A stretch of DNA of 64,000 nucleotides from Spirochaetales bacterium (GCA_016935695.1 JAFGQL010000064.1:1-64000), one strand, 5' to 3'; positions 44,778 through 55,048 are shown, counted from the stretch's first letter. A program made the numbers and translations. The notes: generated by a model not told the origin, from the letters alone.

Positions 44778-47144
44778 TCAGGCCGACAAGGCGTCTATGA
44801 AACCCTGCATGCTGTAGTGGCGGATAATGTGCTCCCGGGCCGAATGGCGCATGTTCCGGTATGCTTCGGGATCCTTTTTCATGAGGGCGTAGATGTCAGA
44901 AAGGGCCTGGGCCCATTGCTCAGCTGTATGTTCCTCTATGACTATGCCGCCGCCGCTGGCGCCGACGATTTCCTGGGGGCCTCCCTGGGCGTCGACTATT
45001 GCGGGAAGGCCGCAGCTCATGGCTTCGGCCACGACTCTTCCGAAGGTGTCGGTCTGGCTGGGAAACACGAATATGTCGCTTCCGCCGTAAATAAGGGGCA
45101 TTGTGGCGTGGTCTATCCGTCCTAAAAAGCGCACCCGGTCATTATTCCGGAATTTTTCCCGCAAGGTATCCTCTTCCGGTCCGTGGCCGGCGATAAGCAG
45201 GTAATGGTCTGTGTCTTCGTCTTTGGCTGCAGCCTCAAGAAACGCCTCAATGGCCAGGTCTATCCCTTTGTCTGCGGAAACACGGCCGGCGAAGAGACTG
45301 TAGACCCCTTCGGGGAGACTGTAGAGGTTACGGAGGGTATCCCTGGCGTTGTCCAGGGGCTGGAACAGCCCTGTGTCGATCCCGCGGGTGAATAACCCGA
45401 TATTATCTCCGCGGTATCCCCTGTTTTTGAGCACTGCCGCGTATTCCTTTGTATTGACCAGTGTTTTTGTGCAGTTGGCGTAAAACCACTTCAGATATCC
45501 GTCTATATAGGTGGTCATGGTAATGTCGTTGATAATCTCCTTGGCCTGGAGAGCGCCGTCGGTATGGTAGATTCCCACTGACGGAATGTTCAGTATCTTT
45601 GAGGCCGCCAGCCCAAGCAGGCCGATGGGGAGCGGTGTGGAGATGTAGATTTCGTCGGGATCGAAATCATTGATCATCTTGAGCGCTTTAAGAAAGGAAG
45701 GGATTTTAATGGTCAGCTTTTCATACTGAGGCATGGGAAAGGATTCGATTGCCGGTATATGCATGATGTTCGGCGGCAGGCTGTCGCTGTCTTCCTCGGG
45801 GCTGAAGGATGCGGCAATCTGTATGTTGCGTCTGGAGGTGTGGGATATCCAGGCGACTTCCTTCACCGTAATGGCGACGCCGTTCATTTCTGTGAGCGTA
45901 TCGGTAAACCAGAGAATACGCTTTTCCCGCTGGTGTTCTTGCTTGCCCGTCTGCTCATAGAGTTTTTTTACCAGATTGCGGTTATTGAACATGTGGGAAA
46001 GGGTGGAAATAAAGGGTATCGAAAGGAAAACGGCAGGCAGTATTGCAGCTATATTGCGGATCAGTTTGTCTATGTTGCCTTTTTTCAGGTTTTTTTGTAC
46101 CGACTCAATGAAATTGATCAGCACCCTGTCTACGAGTTTTGTGACCTGTTTGTAGAGAATGTCTAAACGGGCATCGGTTTCATGAAAGTCGATTTTTCGT
46201 GCTTCTTCTATCAGGTCTAAAATGATGCGGTGCAGACTGTTATTTTTGCTGGATTTTTTCAGGCGCTTAAGGGTGTATTTTTTCTTGAATCCCTTTTCTT
46301 CCTCGTTGAACAGGCTGTCCAGAACGATGGAAACGGGAATAGGTACTGTCGAATGCTGAGTGTGGTGTATGAAATCAAAGGCAATTTTGTATATGGCAAA
46401 AGCCATGGAATGGAAGTCGTGATGTCTTCCGCCAGTTCTGGTGGATTTTCGCCGGATTGCCTGGATGAATTCCTCCTTGGTCGAGGCTTCAGTTTCAGTA
46501 TAGGTTTTCGCGATAAAGATGCCGGCGTGGTCATCGCTTCCCGCGGTATACCCTTTCAGCCATGGTGTATCGCTCATGGGTTTGATCCCGTGTTTTTGAA
46601 TGAGTCTGTCGGTATCGTCTTTTGTAAGGGAGGAAAGGAACTGTTCCCAGTCGCTGTTGTTCCGTTTGTTCCGGCCCCCGTTGATGGTTTCAAAAATATC
46701 AAAAAGAAGAATGAGTTTTTCCAGATGGTCGGGCCCCACCGCCCCGTTGACCGAATAGGTGGCATGGGCAACCGAGTAGGCGATATTCGTATCCCGCACG
46801 TAATCCCTGAACTTATAAATATCGCTTCGGAGTTCCTGGATAATCTCAAACTGTTCTTCGGTAATGTCAAACAGGAGGATATGGACCTTGCACCCGTCGC
46901 CGGGGAAATATACGGTAGATTCAACCGATACAAAACAGTCATCAGGATGGGCTTTTGTCAGTTCCAGAGCTCCCGTGATGCTGTTGTGATCGCAGATGGT
47001 TACGAAACTCATTCCCCGCTTTTTTGCTGTGTCATATATGAACTCGGGTTCGGTATAGGATTCCGAGGTTCCCATTCTTTGCAGGAACCACTCCGAAGGA
47101 TGATCGGAATATTTCGAATGGACATGCAAATCCGTCTTTGCCAT
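44778..47144 (-). CDS. PHP-domain / GT4 glycosyltransferase fusion
   Basis: A 788-residue protein. Residues 1-240 are a PHP metal-dependent phosphoesterase-like domain (DLHVHSKYSD, TICDHNSITG, later H-containing AHATYS and GSDDHAG). Residues about 240-400 are a basic helical linker with one hydrophobic stretch (IAAILPAVFLSIPFIST). Residues about 405-788 are a GT4-type glycosyltransferase (DTLTEMNGVAITVKE, FAGRVSADKGIDLAIEAF, FPSQTDTFGRVVAEAMSCGLPAI). The acceptor is unknown; a lipid-linked glycan is suggested by similarity to diacylglycerol/phosphatidyl-inositol glycosyltransferases. AAGGGG precedes the ATG. The fusion is intact with no frameshift. Confidence 0.88.
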   Translation of the reverse strand: MAKTDLHVHSKYSDHPSEWFLQRMGTSESYTEPEFIYDTAKKRGMSFVTICDHNSITGALELTKAHPDDCFVSVESTVYFPGDGCKVHILLFDITEEQFEIIQELRSDIYKFRDYVRDTNIAYSVAHATYSVNGAVGPDHLEKLILLFDIFETINGGRNKRNNSDWEQFLSSLTKDDTDRLIQKHGIKPMSDTPWLKGYTAGSDDHAGIFIAKTYTETEASTKEEFIQAIRRKSTRTGGRHHDFHSMAFAIYKIAFDFIHHTQHSTVPIPVSIVLDSLFNEEEKGFKKKYTLKRLKKSSKNNSLHRIILDLIEEARKIDFHETDARLDILYKQVTKLVDRVLINFIESVQKNLKKGNIDKLIRNIAAILPAVFLSIPFISTLSHMFNNRNLVKKLYEQTGKQEHQREKRILWFTDTLTEMNGVAITVKEVAWISHTSRRNIQIAASFSPEEDSDSLPPNIMHIPAIESFPMPQYEKLTIKIPSFLKALKMINDFDPDEIYISTPLPIGLLGLAASKILNIPSVGIYHTDGALQAKEIINDITMTTYIDGYLKWFYANCTKTLVNTKEYAAVLKNRGYRGDNIGLFTRGIDTGLFQPLDNARDTLRNLYSLPEGVYSLFAGRVSADKGIDLAIEAFLEAAAKDEDTDHYLLIAGHGPEEDTLREKFRNNDRVRFLGRIDHATMPLIYGGSDIFVFPSQTDTFGRVVAEAMSCGLPAIVDAQGGPQEIVGASGGGIVIEEHTAEQWAQALSDIYALMKKDPEAYRNMRHSAREHIIRHYSMQGFIDALSA

Positions 47145-47305
47145 AATTTACCCCTTCTGCCAATACGCCTGGGCAGGTTCCTGTTCATGCGTACTGGTGT
47201 CTTTCACACGAAGATTCCTACATGAATGATAAGAAAGACGTGAAAATACCGTGAGAAACCTGTTAATGCGGATGGTTTTGTGAGGATTCTGCTTATCCGG
47301 GTCGT

Positions 47306-48322
47306 TTATATCCCGCTTTTCCTTATGAGAGTCGAGGGTTCGACAACATTGCGCGGGGTTCCGTTAAAAAACGCCTGTATGTTTTCGAAGGTGGTCGCCG
47401 CGATATTGTCCACCGCTTCCTTTGTAAAAAAGGCCTGATGAGCGGTGATAAGCACGTTGGGAAAGGTTTCCAGCCGTACGAAGGTGTCATCCTGGATTAC
47501 CTGGTCGGACAGATCCTCGAAAAACAGGTCGCCCTCTTCCTCATACACATCAAGTCCCAGGTAGCCGATAATCCCCTCCTTCATGCCCCAGATGACCGCG
47601 TCGGAATCTATGAGAGGTCCGCGGGAGGTATTTATAATCATGATCCCTTCCTTCATGGTGCGGATGGCATAGGTGTTGATCAGATGATAGGTTTCGTGGG
47701 TGAGGGGACAGTGAAGGGAAATGATATCGCTTTCCTTGTACAGGGTTTCCAGGTCTACATACTCGACGCCTCTGGCCTCCAGTTCTTTGGACGGGAATTT
47801 ATCGTATGCCAGAAGGCGGCAGCCGAAACCGGCCATGAGGCCCGCGAAAATCTGTCCTATTTTACCGGTGCCGATGATACCTACTGTTTTTCCATGAATA
47901 TCAAAGCCCAGGAGTCCGTCAAGGGAGAAGTTGCCGTCGCGTACCCGGTTATAGGCACGGTAATATTTGCGGTTAAGGGCAAGAATGAGCCCGAGGGCGT
48001 GTTCGGCAACCGCAAATGGTGAATACGCGGGGACACGCACCACTGTTATACCCTTTTTTGCGGCGTATTCGATGTCCACATTGTTGAATCCGGCACAGCG
48101 CAGAGCCACGAGCCCGATGCCTTTTGCGGCCAGGATGTCCAGTACATCCTTCGACACATCATCATTTACAAATACACACACACCGTCATATCCGTCAGAA
48201 AGAGCGGCGGTTTCCCTGGAAAGCCGGGCCTCAAAAAACTTGACATTGATGCCTTCCGGCAAGTTTTTACCGAAACTGTCGGTAACCCATTTTTTGGAGC
48301 TGAATACCGCGATATTTGTCAT
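47306..48322 (-). CDS. D-2-hydroxyacid (D-lactate) dehydrogenase
   Basis: About 338 residues. The NAD-binding signature GIIGTGKIGQ, the substrate-site Arg region NTSRGPLIDSDAV, and the catalytic His in ITAHQAF are present, as are the D-LDH-typical LRCAGFNNVD and YSPFAVAEHALGLIL. It reduces pyruvate to D-lactate in fermentation. The ATG at 48322 with AAGGAAGGG upstream is chosen over 48340. A promoter-like pair lies at 48390-48361. Single-gene unit. The assignment to D-lactate rather than another 2-keto acid rests on family similarity. Confidence 0.9.
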   Translation of the reverse strand: MTNIAVFSSKKWVTDSFGKNLPEGINVKFFEARLSRETAALSDGYDGVCVFVNDDVSKDVLDILAAKGIGLVALRCAGFNNVDIEYAAKKGITVVRVPAYSPFAVAEHALGLILALNRKYYRAYNRVRDGNFSLDGLLGFDIHGKTVGIIGTGKIGQIFAGLMAGFGCRLLAYDKFPSKELEARGVEYVDLETLYKESDIISLHCPLTHETYHLINTYAIRTMKEGIMIINTSRGPLIDSDAVIWGMKEGIIGYLGLDVYEEEGDLFFEDLSDQVIQDDTFVRLETFPNVLITAHQAFFTKEAVDNIAATTFENIQAFFNGTPRNVVEPSTLIRKSGI

Positions 48323-48360
48323 GACGCCCTTCCTTTTCATCCCTTCACGTTTTTTTCAAT

Positions 48361-48390
48361 ATACTAAAAATGACACGGGAAGGATTGTAA
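48361..48390 (-). promoter_or_regulatory. Candidate promoter of the D-lactate dehydrogenase gene
   Basis: On the minus strand TTACAA (48390-48385) and TAGTAT (48366-48361) are 18 bases apart. The -35 region overlaps a TTGTAAC/TTGTGAC direct repeat that might bind a regulator. Confidence 0.45.
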
Positions 48391-48480
48391 CAATTGTGAC
48401 GGCCATACATACCGGAAGTTTTCTTGCTACCGCGGACAGAGTCTGTAAAGCCGGTCAGCTTTTACACTTCATTTGCCGGC

Positions 48481-48756
48481 TCAGCCGTAAATGCACAGAT
48501 ACGCGCAGTCAGCCTCGGCGCTAACCTCGAATTCCACCCCCGCGGCTGCTATAAAGAAAGTGCCGCCTGTATAGGTCTTAGTCTCCTGCCCGGGTACTTT
48601 CGCGGTAAGGCTGCCGCTGATGATGTTCATTTTTTCCTTGGTCGAGGTGGAAAAGCGGTAGGTTCCCGGTGAAATGACACCGATGGTTGCATCTTTTCCT
48701 TCGGAACTGAGGCTCAGGCTTTGTACCTTGCCATCGAAATAGCTGTTATGTTTCAT
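48481..48756 (-). CDS. ppnP: Pyrimidine/purine nucleoside phosphorylase PpnP (DUF1255)
   Basis: A 91-residue single cupin-type domain. The start KHNSYFDGKVQSLSL, the centre GTYRFSTSTKEKMNIISG and the end CAYLCIYG follow the PpnP family pattern and length (about 94 residues). It splits nucleosides with phosphate into base and ribose-1-phosphate. The ATG at 48756 fits the family length; the longer start at 48801 has no family counterpart and its codons cover a regulatory-looking dyad. It is divergent from the chemoreceptor gene. Confidence 0.9.
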   Translation of the reverse strand: MKHNSYFDGKVQSLSLSSEGKDATIGVISPGTYRFSTSTKEKMNIISGSLTAKVPGQETKTYTGGTFFIAAAGVEFEVSAEADCAYLCIYG

Positions 48757-48834
48757 GAAAAAAACATCCTTTTCCTTGCGAATTTGATCTGGTAAGATCA
48801 TACTTAAGATACCGTAATCAGTCTATCAGAAAGT

Positions 48835-48863
48835 CCGTTCCTGATCGTCCTGATCAAGAACGG
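48835..48863 (+). promoter_or_regulatory. Hairpin in the chemoreceptor 5' leader
   Basis: CCGTTC-c-TGATC-gtcct-GATCA-a-GAACGG forms an 11-pair stem with one mismatch and a 5-base loop. It ends directly before the GGGGAGGG ribosome-binding site of the gene at 48876. A related dyad TGATCT-N4-AGATCA lies at 48785-48800. It could be an operator or an RNA element affecting translation. Confidence 0.5.
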
Positions 48864-48875
48864 GGAGGGAGTGAA

Positions 48876-50468
48876 ATGGGAATTACCCAGGTTTATAGAA
48901 ATTCGAGTTTCGAGGTTCAGTTGAAAGCACCGCTTCTGTTCAAGGTGCAGGTGTTCGTCATGGCGACCCTCACAATCCTTCTGATAAATGAAATTGTCTT
49001 TTTTAATCTCGCCACGGTGATACTGCTCCCCCTGCTTATCGGGGCTGTAGCTGTTTCTCTTGTGCTTCTCCGTTCAGGACGGTACAAGACGGCTGTTCTT
49101 GTCTGTATGACCAGTCTGGCGGTTATCCTTTTTCTCCTCCCTTTCGCGGGGGTCTATGATCACATGATGGTGTTTTCCCATACGGCATTCACCTTTACCA
49201 TCACCCTTCTTCTTGTATTCTTCTTTTCGCCTTCAAAAGTTTTTACGAAAACAATCCTTATAGCGGCTGCTGCTGTATATACTCTCCGGCTTGTGATGGC
49301 TGCGGCCATGGGTGAGTTTCAGGGCGTTCCTCTCGATTCGGTAGTGATTGTACCCACGGTCCTTTTTGCGTTGGCCGCCCTCATCCTGCGGGTCATATTC
49401 AATCTTGTCCAATCCCTTCTTGACGACAGTCGTGACAGGATCCGGCTCCTGGAAGAAAATGAAGCCGGTATGAGGAAAGTACTTGAAGCCTCGGCCGAGC
49501 AGATGCAGAAAGGCGAAGGCCTGAGCTCTTCGGCAGCGGAAACAGCGGCTGCGTCGGTAGAGATTGAGTCGAATGTCGCGGGAATTCAGACTCAGGTGAC
49601 TCAGTTGAGTAACGGCGTCAAGGATACCGACGCGGCTGTGCGCCAGATAGGTGATAGTATTCAGTCCCTCAATGCCATCGCCGTAAACCAGTCTTCCCAT
49701 ATTGTACAGACAAGCGCGGCAATCGAGGAAATGGTGGCGTCCATCAGGAATGTGTCAACGATCATTGACGCAAAAAAAGTATCGGTGGATTCCCTGAAAG
49801 ACAGTTCCATGGAAGGGGAAAAAGCCATACAACAGACAGCGAATTCCTTTGCAAGAGTGCGGGAGCAGATAGACAATATCAAGCAGATGACCGGCATTAT
49901 CGGCGCCATTGCCAGCCAGACGAATCTTCTGGCCATGAACGCCGCCATAGAAGCCGCCCACGCGGGTGACGCGGGAAGGGGTTTTGCGGTAGTAGCCGAT
50001 GAAGTACGGAAGCTGGCCGAATCCTCCAGCTCAAACGCCAAGCAGATCGGACAGATACTCAAAGAGCTTTTGTCGGCAATCGATACAGCCGGGGAGAATG
50101 TCGGACTCACGGGAAATACCTTTGCCGATATCCATAGCGAGGTTGAGCAGGTATCTGCAGCGATGGCAGAGATTGCCGCAAGTACCGAAGAGCTTCAGAA
50201 GGGAAGCGGAGAGATTTTAAGCGCCACCACGTCTTTGAATGAGAACAACAGCGGGGTGACCGACGGTGTTCAGCATGTAGAGGAAGCTCAGCACCGGGTA
50301 ACCGACAATATGAAGAAGGTTACCGAGGTGCTGTCGCTTATTGTTTCCGGTATTGCCGAAATCAAGGCGGGGGCGGGGGAAATCCGTACCGCCATGGAAT
50401 CACTGCAATCCTTGAGCCTTGAGCTGCAGGACCATTCCCGTACTTTAAACGAGACAATTTCCCGCTGA
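48876..50468 (+). CDS. Methyl-accepting chemotaxis protein with six-TM N-terminus
   Basis: A 530-residue chemoreceptor. About six TM segments lie in residues 22-173 with no large periplasmic loop and no HAMP domain; the signalling domain (about 215-530) has the hairpin tip IGAIASQTNLLAMNAAIEAAHAGDAGRGFAVVADEVRKLAE. Such receptors sense within the membrane or cytoplasm. GGGGAGGGAG precedes the ATG. No che genes are nearby, so it relies on chemotaxis proteins encoded elsewhere. Confidence 0.93.
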   Translation: MGITQVYRNSSFEVQLKAPLLFKVQVFVMATLTILLINEIVFFNLATVILLPLLIGAVAVSLVLLRSGRYKTAVLVCMTSLAVILFLLPFAGVYDHMMVFSHTAFTFTITLLLVFFFSPSKVFTKTILIAAAAVYTLRLVMAAAMGEFQGVPLDSVVIVPTVLFALAALILRVIFNLVQSLLDDSRDRIRLLEENEAGMRKVLEASAEQMQKGEGLSSSAAETAAASVEIESNVAGIQTQVTQLSNGVKDTDAAVRQIGDSIQSLNAIAVNQSSHIVQTSAAIEEMVASIRNVSTIIDAKKVSVDSLKDSSMEGEKAIQQTANSFARVREQIDNIKQMTGIIGAIASQTNLLAMNAAIEAAHAGDAGRGFAVVADEVRKLAESSSSNAKQIGQILKELLSAIDTAGENVGLTGNTFADIHSEVEQVSAAMAEIAASTEELQKGSGEILSATTSLNENNSGVTDGVQHVEEAQHRVTDNMKKVTEVLSLIVSGIAEIKAGAGEIRTAMESLQSLSLELQDHSRTLNETISR

Positions 50469-50514
50469 GGCAGGGAAGCCGAATACCGCGGGCGCCGCGC
50501 ACGCAGGTGCAAGC

Positions 50515-51606
<1,092 letters not shown>

Positions 51607-51693
51607 TCATAAGGCCTCCGGTTTGTATGTACTTATACTTAAGATGATTAAGTGAGGCTTAAGATACCGGTTCCTGATAAATTATGCAAGGGG

Positions 51694-52056
51694 TCATTCA
51701 GTGTCGCGGCGGACTGTGTCAGGAGAAAAGGCGGGAAGGCATACTGCCACGTATCTGGCGCCTCCTGCGTGGGGTGTGGAGTAGCGAACCCACTCTCCCC
51801 GGTTAATGATGATTCCCCGGCCCTTTGTCAGGTCCACGATGCCCTCCTGTGTTTCCACTCTCAGGCAGCCTTCCAGAATGACGGTGTATTCATCAAACAG
51901 CGGGGTCTGTCCCGGTTCTTTCCAGCCTTCGGGGCTGTGCATCAGTGCGATACTGACATCGCCTGTGCCGGTGTTCACCCTGCCTGCATACTCGTCTATC
52001 TTTTTTGGCTTGTTTCCCTCGGGGATGATCCGGGTTGGTTCTTCAATTATACGCAT
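51694..52056 (-). CDS. Cupin domain protein
   Basis: A 120-residue protein with a cupin core (DEYTVILEGCLRVETQEGIVDLTKGRGIIINRGEWVRY). AAAGGG precedes the ATG at 52056. It is divergent from the Rex repressor gene, with a Rex-type operator in the 92-base gap, so expression may follow the cellular NADH/NAD ratio. The substrate or ligand is unknown. Confidence 0.8.
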   Translation of the reverse strand: MRIIEEPTRIIPEGNKPKKIDEYAGRVNTGTGDVSIALMHSPEGWKEPGQTPLFDEYTVILEGCLRVETQEGIVDLTKGRGIIINRGEWVRYSTPHAGGARYVAVCLPAFSPDTVRRDTE

Positions 52057-52089
52057 GTTTTTTCCCTTTATGTCAAAAAATATGTGTAT

Positions 52090-52107
52090 CTGTGAAAATA
52101 TTCACAG
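52090..52107. promoter_or_regulatory. Rex repressor operator
   Basis: CTGTGAA-AATA-TTCACAG matches the Rex consensus TGTGAA-N4-TTCACA in every conserved position. It lies between the cupin (start 52056) and rex (start 52149) genes, so Rex probably controls itself and the divergent cupin gene. Confidence 0.8.
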
Positions 52108-52148
52108 AAAATACTGACACACAGCGTCGGTTTGAGATATTGTTCATT

Positions 52149-52766
52149 ATGGTTCCCAAACCGGCCCTTGAGCGCCTGTGTAGAATATACACATCCCTTG
52201 AGGAAATGGACACTGCAGCAAGTGTGTATGCAAGCTCCCGGGAACTTGAAGACATGACGGGGATTCCGGCGCATACCCTGCGCAAAGATATCAGTTATCT
52301 GGACCAGCCGGGGCCGGGGGGCGGGAAATACCGCGTTGAGAGACTCATGGCGGTCCTGGAGCAGACTCTCGGTCTGAAACGGCGTCCGAAGGTGTGTGTC
52401 GCGGGGCTCGGCCCTCTTGGTCAGCTGTGCTTGAAGATGCTGTGCAGCCGCAGGGAATTCGAGGTTGTCGCCGGGTTTGATGCGAACATCAATGTGATCG
52501 AGCTTACCGAAAGCGATGTGGACCTCTTTCCCTCTTATGAGCTGCCGGCTGTTGCCCGGGCACGGGGCATCGAACTGGCGGTACTCACCGTGGCTGACGG
52601 GGAAGTAGAGAAAACAGCTGCCCGCCTGTATGACGGCGGGGTGCGGGGGATTCTCAACTATACAGGGGTGACAGTGCCTCCGGAGTACGGGTTTGATGTG
52701 CGCAGCGTTTCTTTATTCGAGGAATTGCGGATACTCGCGGCAGGACTGCGGGCGGCGGAAAAATAA
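52149..52766 (+). CDS. rex: Redox-sensing transcriptional repressor Rex
   Basis: A 205-residue protein. The N-terminal winged helix has SRELEDMTGIPAHTLRKDISYL; the C-terminal Rossmann domain has the NAD motif VAGLGPLGQLCL and the Rex-like end GGVRGILNYTG. Rex senses NADH/NAD and represses fermentation and respiration genes. The ATG at 52149 fits Rex length (about 210); an upstream ATG at 52035 would read through the operator and overlap the cupin gene. A Rex operator lies 41 bases upstream. It lies 34 bases before serC, so it may be co-transcribed with serine biosynthesis. Confidence 0.87.
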   Translation: MVPKPALERLCRIYTSLEEMDTAASVYASSRELEDMTGIPAHTLRKDISYLDQPGPGGGKYRVERLMAVLEQTLGLKRRPKVCVAGLGPLGQLCLKMLCSRREFEVVAGFDANINVIELTESDVDLFPSYELPAVARARGIELAVLTVADGEVEKTAARLYDGGVRGILNYTGVTVPPEYGFDVRSVSLFEELRILAAGLRAAEK

Positions 52767-52800
52767 TTTTTGAATTGAATGACACAACAGGAGGTTATGT

Positions 52801-53874
52801 ATGCGTGTGTTTAATTTTGCGGCAGGACCGGCGGTTTTGCCCGAGGACGTGCTGGCCAAAGCGGGAGCGGAAATGTCCGATTACAAGGGTTCCGGGATGT
52901 CGGTAATGGAAATGAGCCACCGGTCAAAGGTGTATCAGCAGATTTTTGATACCGCAGAAGAGGCCCTCCGCAAAGCCCTGCAGATCCCTGAAGGGTACAA
53001 GGTCCTGTTTCTTCAGGGCGGGGCGTCTACCCAGTTCGCGATGATCCCCCTGAACCTTGCGACGAAGGGCAAGGCAGCCTATGTGAATACCGGAGCCTGG
53101 TCCAAGAAAGCAATAGAAGAGGCCAAGAGGTACATTGATACCGATGTAATCGCGTCCTCTGCCGACAAGAATTTCACCTATATTCCGGAAGTTCCGGCAG
53201 TCGATCAGTCTCTTGATTATCTGCATATCACTACCAACAATACCATTTTCGGCACCAAGTTTTCCCGTCTGCCCAATACGGGGAATGTTCCCCTTGTGGC
53301 GGATATGTCTTCCAACATTGCTTCGGAAGTGATGGATATGTCCCGTTTCGCCCTTGTGTACGCCGGAGCCCAGAAAAACCTGGGGCCTGCGGGCGCGACT
53401 ATTGTGGTTATCCGGGATGATCTCCTTGAGCGGGCGCCGAAAGAAATCACGCCCACTATGCTGCGGTATACAACTCACAGTGAAAACGGTTCCATGTTCA
53501 ATACGCCGCCCTGTTATACCATCTACATCATCGGGCTGGTTCTTGAGTGGATACTGGCACAGGGAGGGGTTGCGGCGGTGGAAAAAGCTAACCGGGAGAA
53601 GGCGGCGATGCTCTACGATTTCATAGATCAAAGCGGCTTTTATTCTTCTCCGGTGCGCAAGGAGGACCGCTCCCTGATGAATGTGCCGTTCATTCTTGCC
53701 GACAGCGCGCTGGACGCGGATTTTCTGTCCCAGGCGACCGCCGCGGGACTGGTAAACCTGAAAGGACACCGTTCTGTGGGCGGTATGCGGGCAAGCATCT
53801 ATAATGCGATGCCGAAGGAAGGAGTCGCGGCCCTCGTGGACTTCATGAAGGACTTTGAGAAAAAGAGAGGTTGA
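52801..53874 (+). CDS. serC: Phosphoserine aminotransferase
   Basis: A 357-residue PLP enzyme converting 3-phosphohydroxypyruvate to phosphoserine. The start FNFAAGPAVLPEDVL, the phosphate-binding QGGASTQFAMIPLNL, the PLP lysine in VYAGAQKNLGPAG, and the SVGGMRASIYNAMP end are SerC signatures. AGGAGG precedes the ATG. It ends 1 base before serA and together they supply two steps of serine synthesis. Confidence 0.97.
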   Translation: MRVFNFAAGPAVLPEDVLAKAGAEMSDYKGSGMSVMEMSHRSKVYQQIFDTAEEALRKALQIPEGYKVLFLQGGASTQFAMIPLNLATKGKAAYVNTGAWSKKAIEEAKRYIDTDVIASSADKNFTYIPEVPAVDQSLDYLHITTNNTIFGTKFSRLPNTGNVPLVADMSSNIASEVMDMSRFALVYAGAQKNLGPAGATIVVIRDDLLERAPKEITPTMLRYTTHSENGSMFNTPPCYTIYIIGLVLEWILAQGGVAAVEKANREKAAMLYDFIDQSGFYSSPVRKEDRSLMNVPFILADSALDADFLSQATAAGLVNLKGHRSVGGMRASIYNAMPKEGVAALVDFMKDFEKKRG

Positions 53875-53875
53875 T

Positions 53876-55048
53876 ATGTTCAGAATTCAGACACTTAATA
53901 AAATTTCCAACACGGGCCTTGAACTGTTTTCCCGTGATATGTACGAAATTGCCTCGGAAATTCAGCGGCCCGATGCCATTCTGGTACGCAGCCAGTCCAT
54001 GCATGATATGGAGATCGGTCCTGAGGTGAAGGCTGTCGCCCGTGCGGGAGCCGGAGTGAACAATATTCCCGTGGAGGCCTTGTCGAACCGCGGTATAGTT
54101 GTGTTCAATACTCCCGGTGCCAACGCCAACAGCGTAAAAGAGCTGACCATCGCCGGCATGTTTTTAGCATCCAGGAAGGTGTTCCGGGCCATAAGCTGGG
54201 CCAAAAGCCTGGCCGGCAAGGGCGACGAGGTGTCCATGCTGATAGAAAAAAACAAGTCGAACTTTGTAGGCGGAGAGATCAAGGGCAAGAAGCTCGGGGT
54301 GATCGGTCTGGGAGCGATCGGCGTGGCTGTTGCCAACGATGCCGAAAGCCTGGGCATGAAAGTGAGCGGGTACGATCCGTTCATCAGTATAGAAGCCGCG
54401 TGGGGCCTGTCCCGCACGGTACGGAAAGCCTCAAGCCTGGATGCCCTGTTGTCGGAAAGCGACTATATTACCGTGCACGTTCCCCTGAATGATAAAACCC
54501 GGGGGATGTTCAACCGGGACAAGTTTTCCCTCATGAAAAAAGGAGTGAAAATCCTGAATTTTTCCCGGGGCGGACTGGTGAATAACGCGGATATCATGGA
54601 GGCTATCAACGCGGGGATCGTCGACAGGTATGTGACTGACTTCCCCGATGAGTCCCTGCTTTCAAGCGAAAGCGTGATTCCCATCCCCCATCTGGGGGCA
54701 TCGACTCCCGAGGCCGAGGAAAACTGTGCGGTCATGGCGGTAAGTCAGCTTGTCAGTTTTCTTGAAACAGGGAACATAAAGAACGCCGTGAACTTTCCCG
54801 ACTGCGATATGCCCATGAGTAATAATGACCGGATTCTCATCGCCAACAGAAATGTGCCGAATATGGTGGGACAGATCACCTCGATCCTCGCCACAGAGAA
54901 AATAAACATCTCCGACATGCTCAATAAACACGCAGGAGATTATGCGTACAACATAATTGATATAGACGGCGAGATAAATGATTCATTATTGAATAGCCTA
55001 AAAGCGGTAGATGGTGTTATGATGGTGCGGGGGATTACTCGGCCTTGA
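53876..55048 (+). CDS. serA: Phosphoglycerate dehydrogenase with ACT domain
   Basis: A 390-residue enzyme oxidising 3-phosphoglycerate to 3-phosphohydroxypyruvate. Residues about 140-170 contain the NAD motif GVIGLGAIGVAVAN; the catalytic region has NFSRGGLVNNADIM and IPHLGASTPEAEENC. The last 75 residues form an ACT domain (RNVPNMVGQITSILATEKINI), usually the serine feedback site. The ATG at 53876 has AGAGAGG upstream, and the start at 53855 would overlap serC. Its stop overlaps the TTG start of the hybrid histidine kinase. Confidence 0.95.
   Translation: MFRIQTLNKISNTGLELFSRDMYEIASEIQRPDAILVRSQSMHDMEIGPEVKAVARAGAGVNNIPVEALSNRGIVVFNTPGANANSVKELTIAGMFLASRKVFRAISWAKSLAGKGDEVSMLIEKNKSNFVGGEIKGKKLGVIGLGAIGVAVANDAESLGMKVSGYDPFISIEAAWGLSRTVRKASSLDALLSESDYITVHVPLNDKTRGMFNRDKFSLMKKGVKILNFSRGGLVNNADIMEAINAGIVDRYVTDFPDESLLSSESVIPIPHLGASTPEAEENCAVMAVSQLVSFLETGNIKNAVNFPDCDMPMSNNDRILIANRNVPNMVGQITSILATEKINISDMLNKHAGDYAYNIIDIDGEINDSLLNSLKAVDGVMMVRGITRP

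Noticed and set aside
46230-47225. A 331-codon plus-strand open frame
   Set aside because: Antisense to the PHP-glycosyltransferase gene, whose motifs are unmistakable; the product has no recognisable domain.
47145-47305. Possible RNA gene in the 161-base gap
   Set aside because: No tRNA-like cloverleaf, strong hairpin or terminator could be seen.
52046-52076. TTGACA and TATAAT on the minus strand near the cupin start
   Set aside because: The spacer is 19 bases and the -10 box lies inside the cupin coding start; AAAGGG in the spacer is the gene's ribosome-binding site, so the match is probably chance.
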